From Lysobacterales bacterium (GTDB lineage Bacteria; Pseudomonadota; Gammaproteobacteria; Xanthomonadales; SZUA-36), in the NCBI GenBank assembly GCA_009692275.1, contig SHZL01000008.1, positions 1 through 27,225 of the forward strand: a DNA stretch of 27,225 nucleotides, in the 5' to 3' direction. Below the pieces are notes generated by a model. That model was not told the origin of the DNA, ran no database searches, and saw nothing but the letters and a program-made list of their open reading frames with translations. This document shows positions 1 to 8,169 of this stretch, piece by piece. Within the stretch, counting starts at the first letter, position 1. The number at the start of each line of letters is the position of its first letter. Both the position numbers and the translations under genes were made by a program.

Positions 1-1098
1 GATGGGTTGTTTGTAACCATTAAGAACGGCTGCCACCGGTAAGGTGGGAGGTGAAGTCAGTGGGTTGCCCTCGAGCACACCATCGGCAAACAGTTTAACG
101 GCGGCGGCCTGGATCAGCGGCGAGTTCTCATATTGGGTGCGCAGCGCTTTCAGCTTTTCCAGGTGCACGTCTATGTCGTCGATGTTGGCGGATTCAGGTT
201 CGGCCAGCGCGGCGCGGAAGCGGAAGGTCATCTGGCCACTTTGTTCCAGCCAGCCGTACATGGCGAGTGTTTCAGGCGCAACCCATGCATCCTGAATCGA
301 GGTAATACCGCTCTGTGCCAGCTTGGCGGCCACGCCCGGCATGACATTCTCTGCCTTGGCGCCGGTACCCAGCATGTCCCCGAGCATATCGGGGCGCAGC
401 AGGTTGCGCGCTTCTTCATTGATGCCACCAGTGGGTTCGCCGTTTTCATCCAGCCCTAACATCGGCCGGTATTCCTTGAAATCAGCGAGCAGGGTCGCGG
501 CATTGAGCCCGACCATTGCGCCAGCCGTGTTCCTGGCCAAGGCCAGCGCCGCACTGTTGGCAGCGCCGTGATGGCCATCGTCGCCCAGCAGGACAATCGG
601 GTGATCGGTGGACACGGCATCCAGGGCCGCGCGGATGTTGGGCAGGTTTTCGCTGGGCTCATTGCCCTGGGAAAATGCCCACTGCAGCACCACCAGCCAG
701 TCTCCCGGCGCAATTTCATAGTGGGTAATGCACTCCTGCAACACCGGAACCAGCTGTTCCAGTGAATAGGACTGGGACTTGAGGTCACATTGATCAGGCT
801 CTACGATTCCCAGGGCATGAATATGCATGTCATGAATGCCCGGCATGACCATTGCGCCGCCCAGATCACGCACATCGGTGCTTTCCCCCACATACGCTGC
901 GACACCCTCGTTGGTCCCAACGAACACAATTTTGTTGCCCTGGATGGCAACCGCCTGTGCAACGCTGCGCGTTGCGTCCACGGTGTAGACAGAGCCGTTG
1001 GTCAGCACAATGTCTGCGGGTTCCGTTGCAGCCGGCTGTTGGCAGGCCGTAAGGAGTGCGAGAACGGCAAAGAGGGTGGTGATAATTTTTGCTTTCAT
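1..1098 (-). CDS. Amidohydrolase-family lipoprotein (YtcJ-like), 3' end outside window
   Basis: A metal-dependent hydrolase of the amidohydrolase superfamily, probably acting outside the cytoplasm as a lipoprotein. The frame is open for 366 codons from ATG at 1098 to the window edge, so the C-terminus is missing. The N-terminus is a hydrophobic signal with a lipobox ending LLTAC (Cys19). Next comes the usual N-terminal beta-sandwich segment (ADIVLTNGSVYTVDA, residues 28-42) and the metal-binding H-x-H motif in PGIHDMHIHA (His92, His94). The later part keeps the YtcJ-type layout with ITSIQDAW and KLFADGVLEG. The substrate cannot be predicted, because YtcJ-like proteins are annotated broadly. 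It lies 135 bases downstream of the flavin oxidoreductase on the same strand and may share its transcript. It closely parallels the amidohydrolase at 12754-14493 in its first 60 residues. Confidence 0.88.
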   Translation of the reverse strand, partial: MKAKIITTLFAVLALLTACQQPAATEPADIVLTNGSVYTVDATRSVAQAVAIQGNKIVFVGTNEGVAAYVGESTDVRDLGGAMVMPGIHDMHIHALGIVEPDQCDLKSQSYSLEQLVPVLQECITHYEIAPGDWLVVLQWAFSQGNEPSENLPNIRAALDAVSTDHPIVLLGDDGHHGAANSAALALARNTAGAMVGLNAATLLADFKEYRPMLGLDENGEPTGGINEEARNLLRPDMLGDMLGTGAKAENVMPGVAAKLAQSGITSIQDAWVAPETLAMYGWLEQSGQMTFRFRAALAEPESANIDDIDVHLEKLKALRTQYENSPLIQAAAVKLFADGVLEGNPLTSPPTLPVAAVLNGYKQPI

Positions 1099-1233
1099 GG
1101 TGGTGACCTTGAGCTGTTTGGCGTGCGGCGGAAATTCAGGAGAGTGGTCATCATAGCGGAGCGCAACGCCAGACTTCAACGCTCCACGGCAACGCCCCAC
1201 ATCAACCATGCTGCGGGCGCGGCCTAAAAGTCT

Positions 1234-2553
1234 TCAGGAAAACCGTGCCAGCCAGGTTTTGCGCGCCTTGATCCATTGGACTTCGCGGCGTTCAAGCGCC
1301 AGCAGTCGTTTGAACGGGTATGGGTGCGGGTCATTTTTTTGGCCATTTCCCAACAGTACGAGCTGGTCGTAATACCAGGCCATGACCGAGAAACTGGCCA
1401 TCATCTTGATGAGTTTGACCGGGCTGTTGGTGCCAAAAAAGCCGCCGGGATTTCCCAGGATTCGTTCAAACCGCGGCAGGTCCTCACCATCACGCAGCAG
1501 TTTTTGCGTACACACGGGATCTCCACACAGGGGCCGCCCAATGCCAATGGCGCTGATGCCGTCCACGGCGATGGCCTCCGCCATCCCTGTGGCCGAGCGA
1601 AATCCACCGGTGACCATCAGCGGCACGCTGACTTCCTCCTTGAGCTCAGCCGCAAATCCCTGGAAGAACGCTTCGCGTGCGCGCGTGCTGGCGCGCAAAC
1701 GTATGTCTTCCCGCGGGTCGATGCCATCAAACTCAAGCATCCTGGGTTGCTCGTACGTGCCGCCGGAAAGCTCGATCAGGTCCACGCCATCCGCTTCCAG
1801 CCAGCGCACCACCTGCCGCGCATCATCCGCACCAAAGCCACCCTGTTGAAAATCCGAACTGTTGAGTTTCACTGACACGGCAAAGTCACTGCCGGTTTGC
1901 GCTCGCACCGCAGCGACTATGCTGCGCAGGAACCGCGCCCGCTTGTCCAGGCTGCCACCCCATTCATCCGTGCGACGATTGGACTGGGGGCTGAGAAATT
2001 GCGAAATCAGGTAGCCGTGCGCAGCGTGAATCTGCACCCCGGAAAAACCACAGCCTTTTGCCTGTCGCGCCGCTGCGGCATAGCGCTCAATCAGCAGCCT
2101 GATCTCATCCGGGTGCAGCGGCACAGGCCGGGCAAACCGGCCCCCGGGCAGGTTCAGCCCGACATCGGAGGCAGACCTGGGCGCCGGGTTTGCCCGCTTC
2201 TGGGTCTGGCGGCCGGGATGGGAAATCTGCATCCACATCTGGCAGTCATGAGCGCTCCCGGCAGCGGCCCAGGCTGTGAATGCCGCCAGTCCGGACGGGT
2301 TCAGTTCCTGGTCAAGGATCACGTTGCCCGGACGCTCCAGGTGCGTGCCATCAACCATTACATTGCCGGTAATCAAAACAGCGACGCCACTTTGCGCCCA
2401 GGTGCGATAGAGCCGCAGCAGCTGTTCATTGGGCAAGCCGTCAGGCCCGGCAAGCCCTTCGGTCATTGCTGCTTTGACGAGGCGATTCTTGAGGATCAAG
2501 CCGCAAGGCAAAGTCAGCGGGGCATTCAAAGGCTGCGTCAGGTCGGAGGACAT
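1234..2553 (-). CDS. NADH:flavin oxidoreductase / Old Yellow Enzyme family protein
   Basis: An FMN-dependent TIM-barrel oxidoreductase of the OYE / 2,4-dienoyl-CoA reductase type, probably cytosolic; the physiological substrate (an activated alkene or enone) is unknown. The 439-aa product opens with PLTLPCGLILKNRLVKAAM, the family's typical first strand. It carries QISHPGRQT, the hallmark GVQIHAAHGYLISQFLSP segment with the catalytic His pair, SNRRTDEWGGS, and a late VTGGFRS ... GIGRPLCGDP phosphate-binding region. No C-terminal FeS or second flavin domain is present, so it is the short single-domain form with an extra C-terminal helix region. The frame extends to 2700, but ATG 2553 is preferred because family similarity starts just after it and the extension runs back through the TPR gene remnant. 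The ribosome site in front of 2553 is weak. Confidence 0.9.
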   Translation of the reverse strand: MSSDLTQPLNAPLTLPCGLILKNRLVKAAMTEGLAGPDGLPNEQLLRLYRTWAQSGVAVLITGNVMVDGTHLERPGNVILDQELNPSGLAAFTAWAAAGSAHDCQMWMQISHPGRQTQKRANPAPRSASDVGLNLPGGRFARPVPLHPDEIRLLIERYAAAARQAKGCGFSGVQIHAAHGYLISQFLSPQSNRRTDEWGGSLDKRARFLRSIVAAVRAQTGSDFAVSVKLNSSDFQQGGFGADDARQVVRWLEADGVDLIELSGGTYEQPRMLEFDGIDPREDIRLRASTRAREAFFQGFAAELKEEVSVPLMVTGGFRSATGMAEAIAVDGISAIGIGRPLCGDPVCTQKLLRDGEDLPRFERILGNPGGFFGTNSPVKLIKMMASFSVMAWYYDQLVLLGNGQKNDPHPYPFKRLLALERREVQWIKARKTWLARFS

Positions 2554-2603
2554 ATGGTTTTCCAGGGGCCGGCTACAAGGTTCCAGCGGGCTCGTCACCG
2601 CGG

Positions 2604-2920
2604 TCAGGGCAATTGGTGCATTTTTCGCAGCATGGCCTGGAAACGCGGGCTGCTGTGCAGGGGTTCGTAAATAAACACCCAGTTCATGTGGATGGCCCAT
2701 GGATCACCCGCCTCGAAAGCCCGCTCCAGGCTGTCGAGCGCGAGATCCTGTTCGCCCAGCAAGGCATACTGCATCGCCCTGCCAAAAACGCCTTCGAGTA
2801 TGTCTTGCTGCTGTTCCAGCAAAGCCAGCGTTCAGCTCAGGGTTCTCGATGGCGTCTATCCTCTGCAGGTCAGGCGCCGTCTTCGCGGCGCTTGAGTTCA
2901 CTGAAAAAGGACAAGGACAC
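2604..2920 (-). pseudogene. Decayed TPR-repeat protein gene (N- and C-terminal pieces only)
   Basis: Three pieces of one reading are visible in different frames. A GTG at 2918-2920, with AGGTGG just upstream, starts VSLSFFSELKRR, which resembles the N-terminus of the large signalling/TPR proteins that begin M-S-x-x-x-E-L-K-R-R-N-V-F-R. That frame stops at 2870-2872. A second frame reads DLQRIDAIENPEL around 2830-2870. A one-base shift then leads into a 73-codon frame ending at 2604, containing FGRAMQYALLGEQDLALDSL and a tail like RFQAMLRKM, typical of the last TPR and C-terminus of the same family. The large middle of the gene is missing. The match to the family is from memory; the frame breaks are read directly. 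Confidence 0.6.
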
Positions 2921-3067
2921 CCACCTGTGGCTCAATCCAGATTACAAGCGTAGCCGTTTGCCGGGTCAATACCAACCGGCGCAGCTGGAATGCTCAATTG
3001 AAGGCTTCGGGCGCCTTTGCCCCAGCGTGTAAACTACCAACGATACAGAAACGACAGGACGGGGTTC

Positions 3068-4936
3068 ATGTGTGGATTTGCCGGGATCATTAACCTGGAC
3101 GGATTGCAGGGCGATCCGGCGCAACGCCTGCTTCATCTGCGCGCCATGGGTCATCAGTTGGCCAGGCGTGGCCCGGATGATGAACAGTTTTATGACGATG
3201 GTTTTTTGTCCCTGGTATTCCGCCGGCTGTCCATCATCGACCTCGACAGCGGTCGCCAGCCCATCTGGAATGAAGACCACTCGATGTTCGTGGCGGTCAA
3301 CGGTGAAATCTACAACCACCGGGATATTCGCAAGCGCCTGAACGCACGGCATACGTTTTCCACGCGATCGGATTCCGAGGTGATCGTCCACCTCTATGAA
3401 GAGCGCGGCGCCGCCCTGATGGAAGAGCTCAACGGCATGTTCGCGTTGCTGGTGTGGGATACCCGAAACCGACGCCTGTTGCTGGCCCGGGATCGACTGG
3501 GAATCAAACCTTTGTTTTACACGATGGCCGGCAATTGCGTGATTTTCGCTTCGGAGCTAAAGGCACTGCTGGCACATCCGGCTTGCCCACGGGAACTCGA
3601 TTGGAACGCTTTGCATCCCGGCCACGCCGGGATGCATGCCCTGCCGACCTACGTCAAGGGAATCGAGCATCTGCGCGGTGGGCAGTACCTTTTTCTGGAA
3701 CAGGGGAAAGCGCTTACGCCGCGCACCTACTGGTCAATAATCGACCACTTCCCGGCGGCGCCAGGAGCGGCAGCACGAAGCGCAGAAGACTACCTCTCGC
3801 AGTACGGCGAGTTGCTGCATGACAGCGTGCACAAACAGTTGATGAGCGACGTGCCGGTAGGATTGTTTCTCAGCGGTGGCATTGATTCCACCCTGCTGGC
3901 AGCCCTGGCTGCCGATGCACAACAGGAATTGCATTGCTTCACCGTGGTGGAAGACAGCACCATTGAAGCTGGCGACGTGGAACAGGCGCGCCGTGCATGC
4001 TCTGAGTTGGGCTTGCACTACCACCCAGTGCGCTTTGACGCGAAAACCGTGGCGGATGAGCTGGACTATGATTTAGCGCAGTTCGAGTTCCTGATTTGGG
4101 CGGTCGAAACACCACGCTACAGCGTGGAGTGGATGCTCAAGCATGAACTCCACCGCTACGCCAAGACCAGGGCGCCGGAACTTAAGGTCATTTTGCTTGG
4201 CCAGGGTGCGGACGAATTTGCCGGTGGTTACTCGCAAAGCATGGGCCGGGAAAGCCAGTCATGGCAGGCCTATACCCAGCGTATCGCTGGTCTCCACGAG
4301 CAACTGCGCCGCGGCGGCGCCGGCATTCCGGAGCATATGCAGCAGGCCCTGGCCCCGGGTTACCCGCCGGATCGGGAAACACCCGGCCTGTCCGAGTACC
4401 ATCGCCACATGGTCATGCGCATGTCCTTGCTGCAGAGTTACAACCTGTGGCATGAAGACCGCACCAGCGCCTGCCAGGGTGTGGAAGCGCGTGTTCCATT
4501 TCTCGATCACCGCCTGGTGGAACTGCTGGCATCCGTGCCTTCCGCCCTGCATGAGTCACTGTTTTTCAATAAACGCATCGTACGGACACAACTGGAGCGT
4601 TCTCTGCCCTCCTACCCGAAGGACAAGCTCAAGGTACGGTTTTACTCCACCGGCAAGGGTGAATCTATCAACCGGCTGCGTACCCATATGATCCGGCGTA
4701 TTTTCCCGGAGTTCAGAAGTAAATACCTTGACCAGCCCGGGGCAATTTTCTCAGCGCAAAGCCTCGATGCGTGCTACCGGCAAATCAGCAGCAGTGCCGG
4801 TGCTGCCGAAGAGGACCTGATGGCGCTTTTCGAATGCATGGCAATCACGGTATTTGATGATCTGTGCAGGACCATTCCTACCAAGGGGGCGCCAGCAGCA
4901 GTCAATCCGCCCTCGCCTTTACGGGCATGGAACTGA
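3068..4936 (+). CDS. asnB: Asparagine synthetase-like glutamine amidotransferase
   Basis: A class II glutamine amidotransferase fused to an ATP-pyrophosphatase synthetase domain, normally making asparagine from aspartate, glutamine and ATP in the cytosol. ATG 3068 is chosen over an upstream in-frame start because processing would expose the nucleophile Cys2 (MCGFAGI); GGACGGGG precedes it. The N-terminal glutaminase domain shows RRGPDD, RRLSIIDL and VNGEIYNH. The PP-loop SGGIDS lies at residues 269-274. The later motif reads GQGADEF (Gln379), where E. coli AsnB has Glu in GEGSDE. The C-terminal part has the typical CQGVEARVPFLDHRLVE. Length is 622 aa, within the family range. The MFS gene starts 10 bases after its stop, suggesting one operon. 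The real amide acceptor could be something other than aspartate, so the gene symbol marks the family rather than a proven function. Confidence 0.88.
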   Translation: MCGFAGIINLDGLQGDPAQRLLHLRAMGHQLARRGPDDEQFYDDGFLSLVFRRLSIIDLDSGRQPIWNEDHSMFVAVNGEIYNHRDIRKRLNARHTFSTRSDSEVIVHLYEERGAALMEELNGMFALLVWDTRNRRLLLARDRLGIKPLFYTMAGNCVIFASELKALLAHPACPRELDWNALHPGHAGMHALPTYVKGIEHLRGGQYLFLEQGKALTPRTYWSIIDHFPAAPGAAARSAEDYLSQYGELLHDSVHKQLMSDVPVGLFLSGGIDSTLLAALAADAQQELHCFTVVEDSTIEAGDVEQARRACSELGLHYHPVRFDAKTVADELDYDLAQFEFLIWAVETPRYSVEWMLKHELHRYAKTRAPELKVILLGQGADEFAGGYSQSMGRESQSWQAYTQRIAGLHEQLRRGGAGIPEHMQQALAPGYPPDRETPGLSEYHRHMVMRMSLLQSYNLWHEDRTSACQGVEARVPFLDHRLVELLASVPSALHESLFFNKRIVRTQLERSLPSYPKDKLKVRFYSTGKGESINRLRTHMIRRIFPEFRSKYLDQPGAIFSAQSLDACYRQISSSAGAAEEDLMALFECMAITVFDDLCRTIPTKGAPAAVNPPSPLRAWN

Positions 4937-4946
4937 TCAAGCCGGC

Positions 4947-6143
4947 ATGAACAGGGTCGGAGGCACCTTGGGCCGCATCCCGGCAAGCATCTGGGCGCTG
5001 GGCTTTGTCAGCCTGCTCATGGACGTTTCCTCGGAAATGATCCACGCCCTGCTGCCAGTATTCATGGTCACGGTACTGGGCACCCCTGTTTTGGTCATCG
5101 GCTTGATCGAAGGCGGTGCCGAGGCGACTGCGCTGATCGTGAAGATTTTCTCGGGCGTATTGAGCGACCACTGGCACAAGCGCAAACCGCTGGCCATCCT
5201 GGGCTATGGACTGGGCGCCATTTCCAAGCCTTTGTTCGCGCTGGCAACGTCTGCAGGTTTCATACTCACGGCGCGCATCCTGGACCGCATCGGCAAAGGC
5301 ATCCGCGGTGCTCCGCGCGATGCGCTGGTTGCGGACCTCGCTCCGGAGGAACTGCGGGGCGCTGCCTTCGGGTTGCGCCAGGCCCTCGATACCGTGGGTG
5401 CATTTCTTGGCCCGCTGCTGGGCATAGCCCTGATGCTGCTGTGGGCCAATGATTTCCGCGCAGTATTCTGGGTGGCCATCATTCCGGCTTGCCTCGCCGT
5501 AGCTTTGCTGTTGTTTGGCGTGCAAGAGCCGCAGCGGCAGGTCGGCTCTGTCCGTACCAACCCCATCAGCAAACAAAACCTCAAGCGCCTCAGTGCAGCC
5601 TACTGGCGGGTGGTCGTGATCGGCGCCGTATTTACCCTGGCCCGTTTCAGTGAAGCTTTCCTGGTGTTGCGAGCCCTGCAGGGCGGCATGGCCGTTGCCT
5701 ATGCACCGCTGGTGCTGATCGTAATGAACGTGATGTATGCGGCCGGCGCCTACCCGTTCGGCAAATTGTCAGACCGCATGAGCCATTCCAGGCTGCTGGC
5801 ATGGGGACTGGTGGTGTTGATTGCGGCGGATGGCCTGCTGGCGGTTAGCAACCAGTGGCCTTGGGTGTGGGCGGGAATCCTGTTGTGGGGTTTGCACATG
5901 GCCATGACCCAGGGACTGTTGGCGGCGATGGTTGCCGCTACCGCCCCCGCCGACCTGCGCGGCACTGCATTTGGTTTCTTTAATTTGCTCAGTGGTATTG
6001 CATTGCTCATTGCCAGCGGCCTTGCCGGCGTGCTGTGGGATCAGTTGGGTGCGTCGTTCACTTTTGCTGCCGGCGCTGTTTTCAGCCTGTTCGCGCTGGG
6101 CTTGATCCTGTTTAACTACGGGGCCCCGCGCATTCCCGCCTGA
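4947..6143 (+). CDS. MFS transporter
   Basis: A 398-aa inner-membrane permease of the major facilitator superfamily, with about twelve hydrophobic segments. The first half contains the MFS signature region between TM2 and TM3 (GVLSDHWHKRKPLAILGYG) and the stretch DRIGKGIRGAPRDALVADL, which marks a bacterial MFS subgroup; the substrate is unknown. The long frame begins at 4854 inside the amidotransferase gene, but ATG 4947 fits the usual short cytosolic N-terminus before TM1. There is no strong ribosome site, so translation may be coupled to the gene ending at 4936. The context suggests that it exports or imports something linked to the amidotransferase product. Its last 28 bases overlap the end of the convergent lipoprotein gene. 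Confidence 0.9.
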   Translation: MNRVGGTLGRIPASIWALGFVSLLMDVSSEMIHALLPVFMVTVLGTPVLVIGLIEGGAEATALIVKIFSGVLSDHWHKRKPLAILGYGLGAISKPLFALATSAGFILTARILDRIGKGIRGAPRDALVADLAPEELRGAAFGLRQALDTVGAFLGPLLGIALMLLWANDFRAVFWVAIIPACLAVALLLFGVQEPQRQVGSVRTNPISKQNLKRLSAAYWRVVVIGAVFTLARFSEAFLVLRALQGGMAVAYAPLVLIVMNVMYAAGAYPFGKLSDRMSHSRLLAWGLVVLIAADGLLAVSNQWPWVWAGILLWGLHMAMTQGLLAAMVAATAPADLRGTAFGFFNLLSGIALLIASGLAGVLWDQLGASFTFAAGAVFSLFALGLILFNYGAPRIPA

Positions 6144-6538
6144 ACCAGCCAGATTACGTCTTCATTCCGTGCCTGCCTTTTGCGCTCCGTCTGGCCCATT
6201 TTCGAATCCAGCAGAATCAGCAGGTTGCAGCCCCAGTCGGCGGCGATCGATTGGACATTTACAATGCTGGCCTGGCTCTTGCTCTTACCTGAGGGCGCTC
6301 TCTTGGGTATCCAGACCGCACCGTCTGTCATCACTTTGTATGCGCCAGCCTTTTCCTGCACGGCCTGGGTAATTTTGTCCTGTTGCTGTTCGTAGCCCGT
6401 CATGTCGAGCACCAGCACCGCGCTGCGGTCAATCGGCGACCCACAAACCGGTTCCGGTCCTTTCAGGACATTCGTTGAACAGGCCACCAGCGTCATTACT
6501 ACGAGTAAACCGGCCGAAGCCACGCGTGGATACATCAT
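6116..6538 (-). CDS. Small lipoprotein of unknown function
   Basis: A 140-aa predicted lipoprotein. It begins MMYPRVASAGLLVVMTLVAC, a signal peptide with a lipobox Cys, and AGGAGG sits five bases before the ATG at 6538 (a second ATG follows directly at 6535). The mature part contains PVCGSPIDRSAVLVLDMTGY, a lysine-rich middle and a WGCNLLILLDSKMG segment. The mature chain has two cysteines, one in each of those segments, that could pair in the periplasm. I do not recognise the family. The 3' end overlaps the end of the MFS transporter gene tail-to-tail by 28 bases, so neither gene has room for a terminator between them. It may be the last gene of a photolyase-led transcript. Confidence 0.75.
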   Translation of the reverse strand: MMYPRVASAGLLVVMTLVACSTNVLKGPEPVCGSPIDRSAVLVLDMTGYEQQQDKITQAVQEKAGAYKVMTDGAVWIPKRAPSGKSKSQASIVNVQSIAADWGCNLLILLDSKMGQTERKRQARNEDVIWLVQAGMRGAP

Positions 6539-6611
6539 GTTTCCCTCCTCGGAAGTGGCTAAATATACCTCATTGATAGAGTGGCGTGCGACCAAGCGGT
6601 TTCCTGCAAAG

Positions 6612-6704
6612 TCATTTCGCCAGGTAGGCTTGCAGCCCCGGCTTGAGCTTATCGGGCTTCAGCAATTTCCCGGTCAGAGCCATGGCCTTTTCAACATCCG
6701 ACAT
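6612..6704 (-). CDS. Possible 30-aa small ORF behind the photolyase
   Basis: A 30-codon frame starts at ATG 6704, ten bases after the photolyase stop, and ends at TGA 6612-6614. The peptide begins MSDVEKAMALTGKLL and is rich in Lys and Leu, with a plausible amphipathic helix. The upstream bases (GAAAGAA) are a poor but possible ribosome site. It could be a genuine co-transcribed small protein, the remains of a longer gene, or chance. No homology is claimed. Confidence 0.25.
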   Translation of the reverse strand: MSDVEKAMALTGKLLKPDKLKPGLQAYLAK

Positions 6705-6714
6705 TGGAGTTCTT

Positions 6715-8169
6715 TCAGTTGCGCTGTCGCAGTTTGTTTTCCGCCAGCGCGGCCAGCGCCCGTTCCCGCCCTGCGCGATGATCGATGACCGGCAGCGGAT
6801 AGTTCTTGCCTAATGTTACCCCAGCCGCCGCCAGTACCGCCTGTGGAGCTAACCACGGCTGGTGAATGAACTGCGCAGGCAGGCGCGCAAGTTGTGGCAC
6901 GAAACGGCGCACGTAATCCCCCTGCGGGTCGAACTTCTCCCCTTGGGTGACCGGGTTGAAGATACGAAAATAGGGTGCGGCATCGGCGCCACAGCCGGCC
7001 ACCCACTGCCAGCCCATGGTGTTACTGGCAAGATCAGCATCCACCAGCGTGTCCCAGAACCAGCGCGCACCCTCCTGCCAGGGCTGCAACTGGTGTTTGA
7101 CCAGGAAGGAGGCAACCACCATGCGCACCCGGTTGTGCATCCAGCCCGTTTGCCATAGTTGACGCATGCCGGCATCCACCAGGGGATAGCCTGTCTGTCC
7201 CTGCTGCCAGGCCAGCAGCTGTGCTTCATCCAGCTGCCACGGAAACGTGCGAAAGGCCGGTTTCATGGCCTGTTCAGGGGAGTCGGGGAAGTGCTGCAAC
7301 AGGTGGCAGGCAAATTCCCGCCATGCCACTTCGCTGAGAAAAGTGTGCCCGCCGCTACCGTCCTGTTCACCGGCAGCGTGAACTGCGGCCCACACCTGGC
7401 GGGGGCTCAGCTGGCCCCAGTGCAGGTACGGCGAAAGCCGCGAAGTACCTTCGACGCCCGGCACATTGCGTTGCTCGCGGTAACTGCCAACTGCATGTTT
7501 CACAAACGTGTGCAGGGCATTGGCCGCGCCGGCCAGTGTAGGATCCCAGTGCCGCGGAAACTCTTTGTCCCAGGCAATTCGCGGCAGTAAACCCAGGCTA
7601 TCAATTGACTCACTGCGTGGCACTTTTGCTGGCGCAAGCAGCGCGGATGTCCTGGTGTGAACCGGCGTCTCCAGCGGCAGGGTGCGCAGGTGTTTCCAGA
7701 ACGGCGTAAACACCCGGAATGGTTTTCCAGACTGGTTGCGCACCTGTTCTGGTTCGATCAACAGGCTGGCGTTGAAAACCTTTACCTCGATGCCATCGTC
7801 TTGCAGCGCCTGCCGGATCAGTGCATCACGCGCGGCGGCTGCAGGTTCGTACAGGCGGCTGAACAGCACGGTTGCAACCGCCAGCCCGGCTGAATTCAAT
7901 TCGTTTGCAATTGCCTGCAAGGCAGCAAGGCTGGGACCATGGCGAATGACCAGTGGCAGACCGTGTGCCGCCAATTCGGCCTGCAGAGAGTGCAGCGCAT
8001 GGTGCAGCCACCAGCTTGAAGCGCCGCCGGTCGGCCAGCCACCGGCCTCTGCGGGTGCGTGAATGTATACCGGGACAAGCGGCTGGCCGAGTCGCACCGC
8101 TTCGACCAGCATGGAATGATCCTGCAAACGCAGGTCCTGCCGGAACCATGCCAGCGTGACAGCCTTCAT
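6715..8169 (-). CDS. phrB: Deoxyribodipyrimidine photo-lyase (class I, FAD)
   Basis: A light-driven DNA repair enzyme that splits cyclobutane pyrimidine dimers using reduced FAD, with an antenna cofactor in the N-terminal domain. The 484-aa product begins LAWFRQDLRLQDH, the typical photolyase domain start. The FAD-binding part contains GTSRLSPYLHWGQLSPRQ, FLSEVAWREFACHLL, TGYPLVDAGMRQL, TGWMHNRVRMVVASFL, the WDTLVDADLASNTMGWQWVAG region and YFRIFNPVTQGEKFDPQG. These are all conserved in class I photolyases, and length matches E. coli PhrB (about 470 aa). Cryptochrome-type members share the fold, but the whole motif set favours a repair enzyme. No clear ribosome site precedes ATG 8169. Two short features follow on the same strand: the 30-codon ORF and the lipoprotein gene. 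Confidence 0.94.
   Translation of the reverse strand: MKAVTLAWFRQDLRLQDHSMLVEAVRLGQPLVPVYIHAPAEAGGWPTGGASSWWLHHALHSLQAELAAHGLPLVIRHGPSLAALQAIANELNSAGLAVATVLFSRLYEPAAAARDALIRQALQDDGIEVKVFNASLLIEPEQVRNQSGKPFRVFTPFWKHLRTLPLETPVHTRTSALLAPAKVPRSESIDSLGLLPRIAWDKEFPRHWDPTLAGAANALHTFVKHAVGSYREQRNVPGVEGTSRLSPYLHWGQLSPRQVWAAVHAAGEQDGSGGHTFLSEVAWREFACHLLQHFPDSPEQAMKPAFRTFPWQLDEAQLLAWQQGQTGYPLVDAGMRQLWQTGWMHNRVRMVVASFLVKHQLQPWQEGARWFWDTLVDADLASNTMGWQWVAGCGADAAPYFRIFNPVTQGEKFDPQGDYVRRFVPQLARLPAQFIHQPWLAPQAVLAAAGVTLGKNYPLPVIDHRAGRERALAALAENKLRQRN

Noticed and set aside
1897..2670. 257-codon plus-strand frame across the flavin oxidoreductase
   Set aside because: The opposite frame carries clear OYE motifs; this one shows no recognisable motif or ribosome site.
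2554..2700. Upstream extension of the flavin oxidoreductase frame
   Set aside because: It reads through the TPR relic in another frame and adds 49 residues unlike the family start.
3001..3020. AAGGC/GCCTT hairpin with TTT upstream of the amidotransferase gene as a terminator
   Set aside because: The stem is only five bases, the T run is three, and no plus-strand gene ends before it.
4902..5576. 224-codon frame antisense to the MFS gene
   Set aside because: Shadow of a membrane protein gene; low in hydrophobic residues and without motifs.
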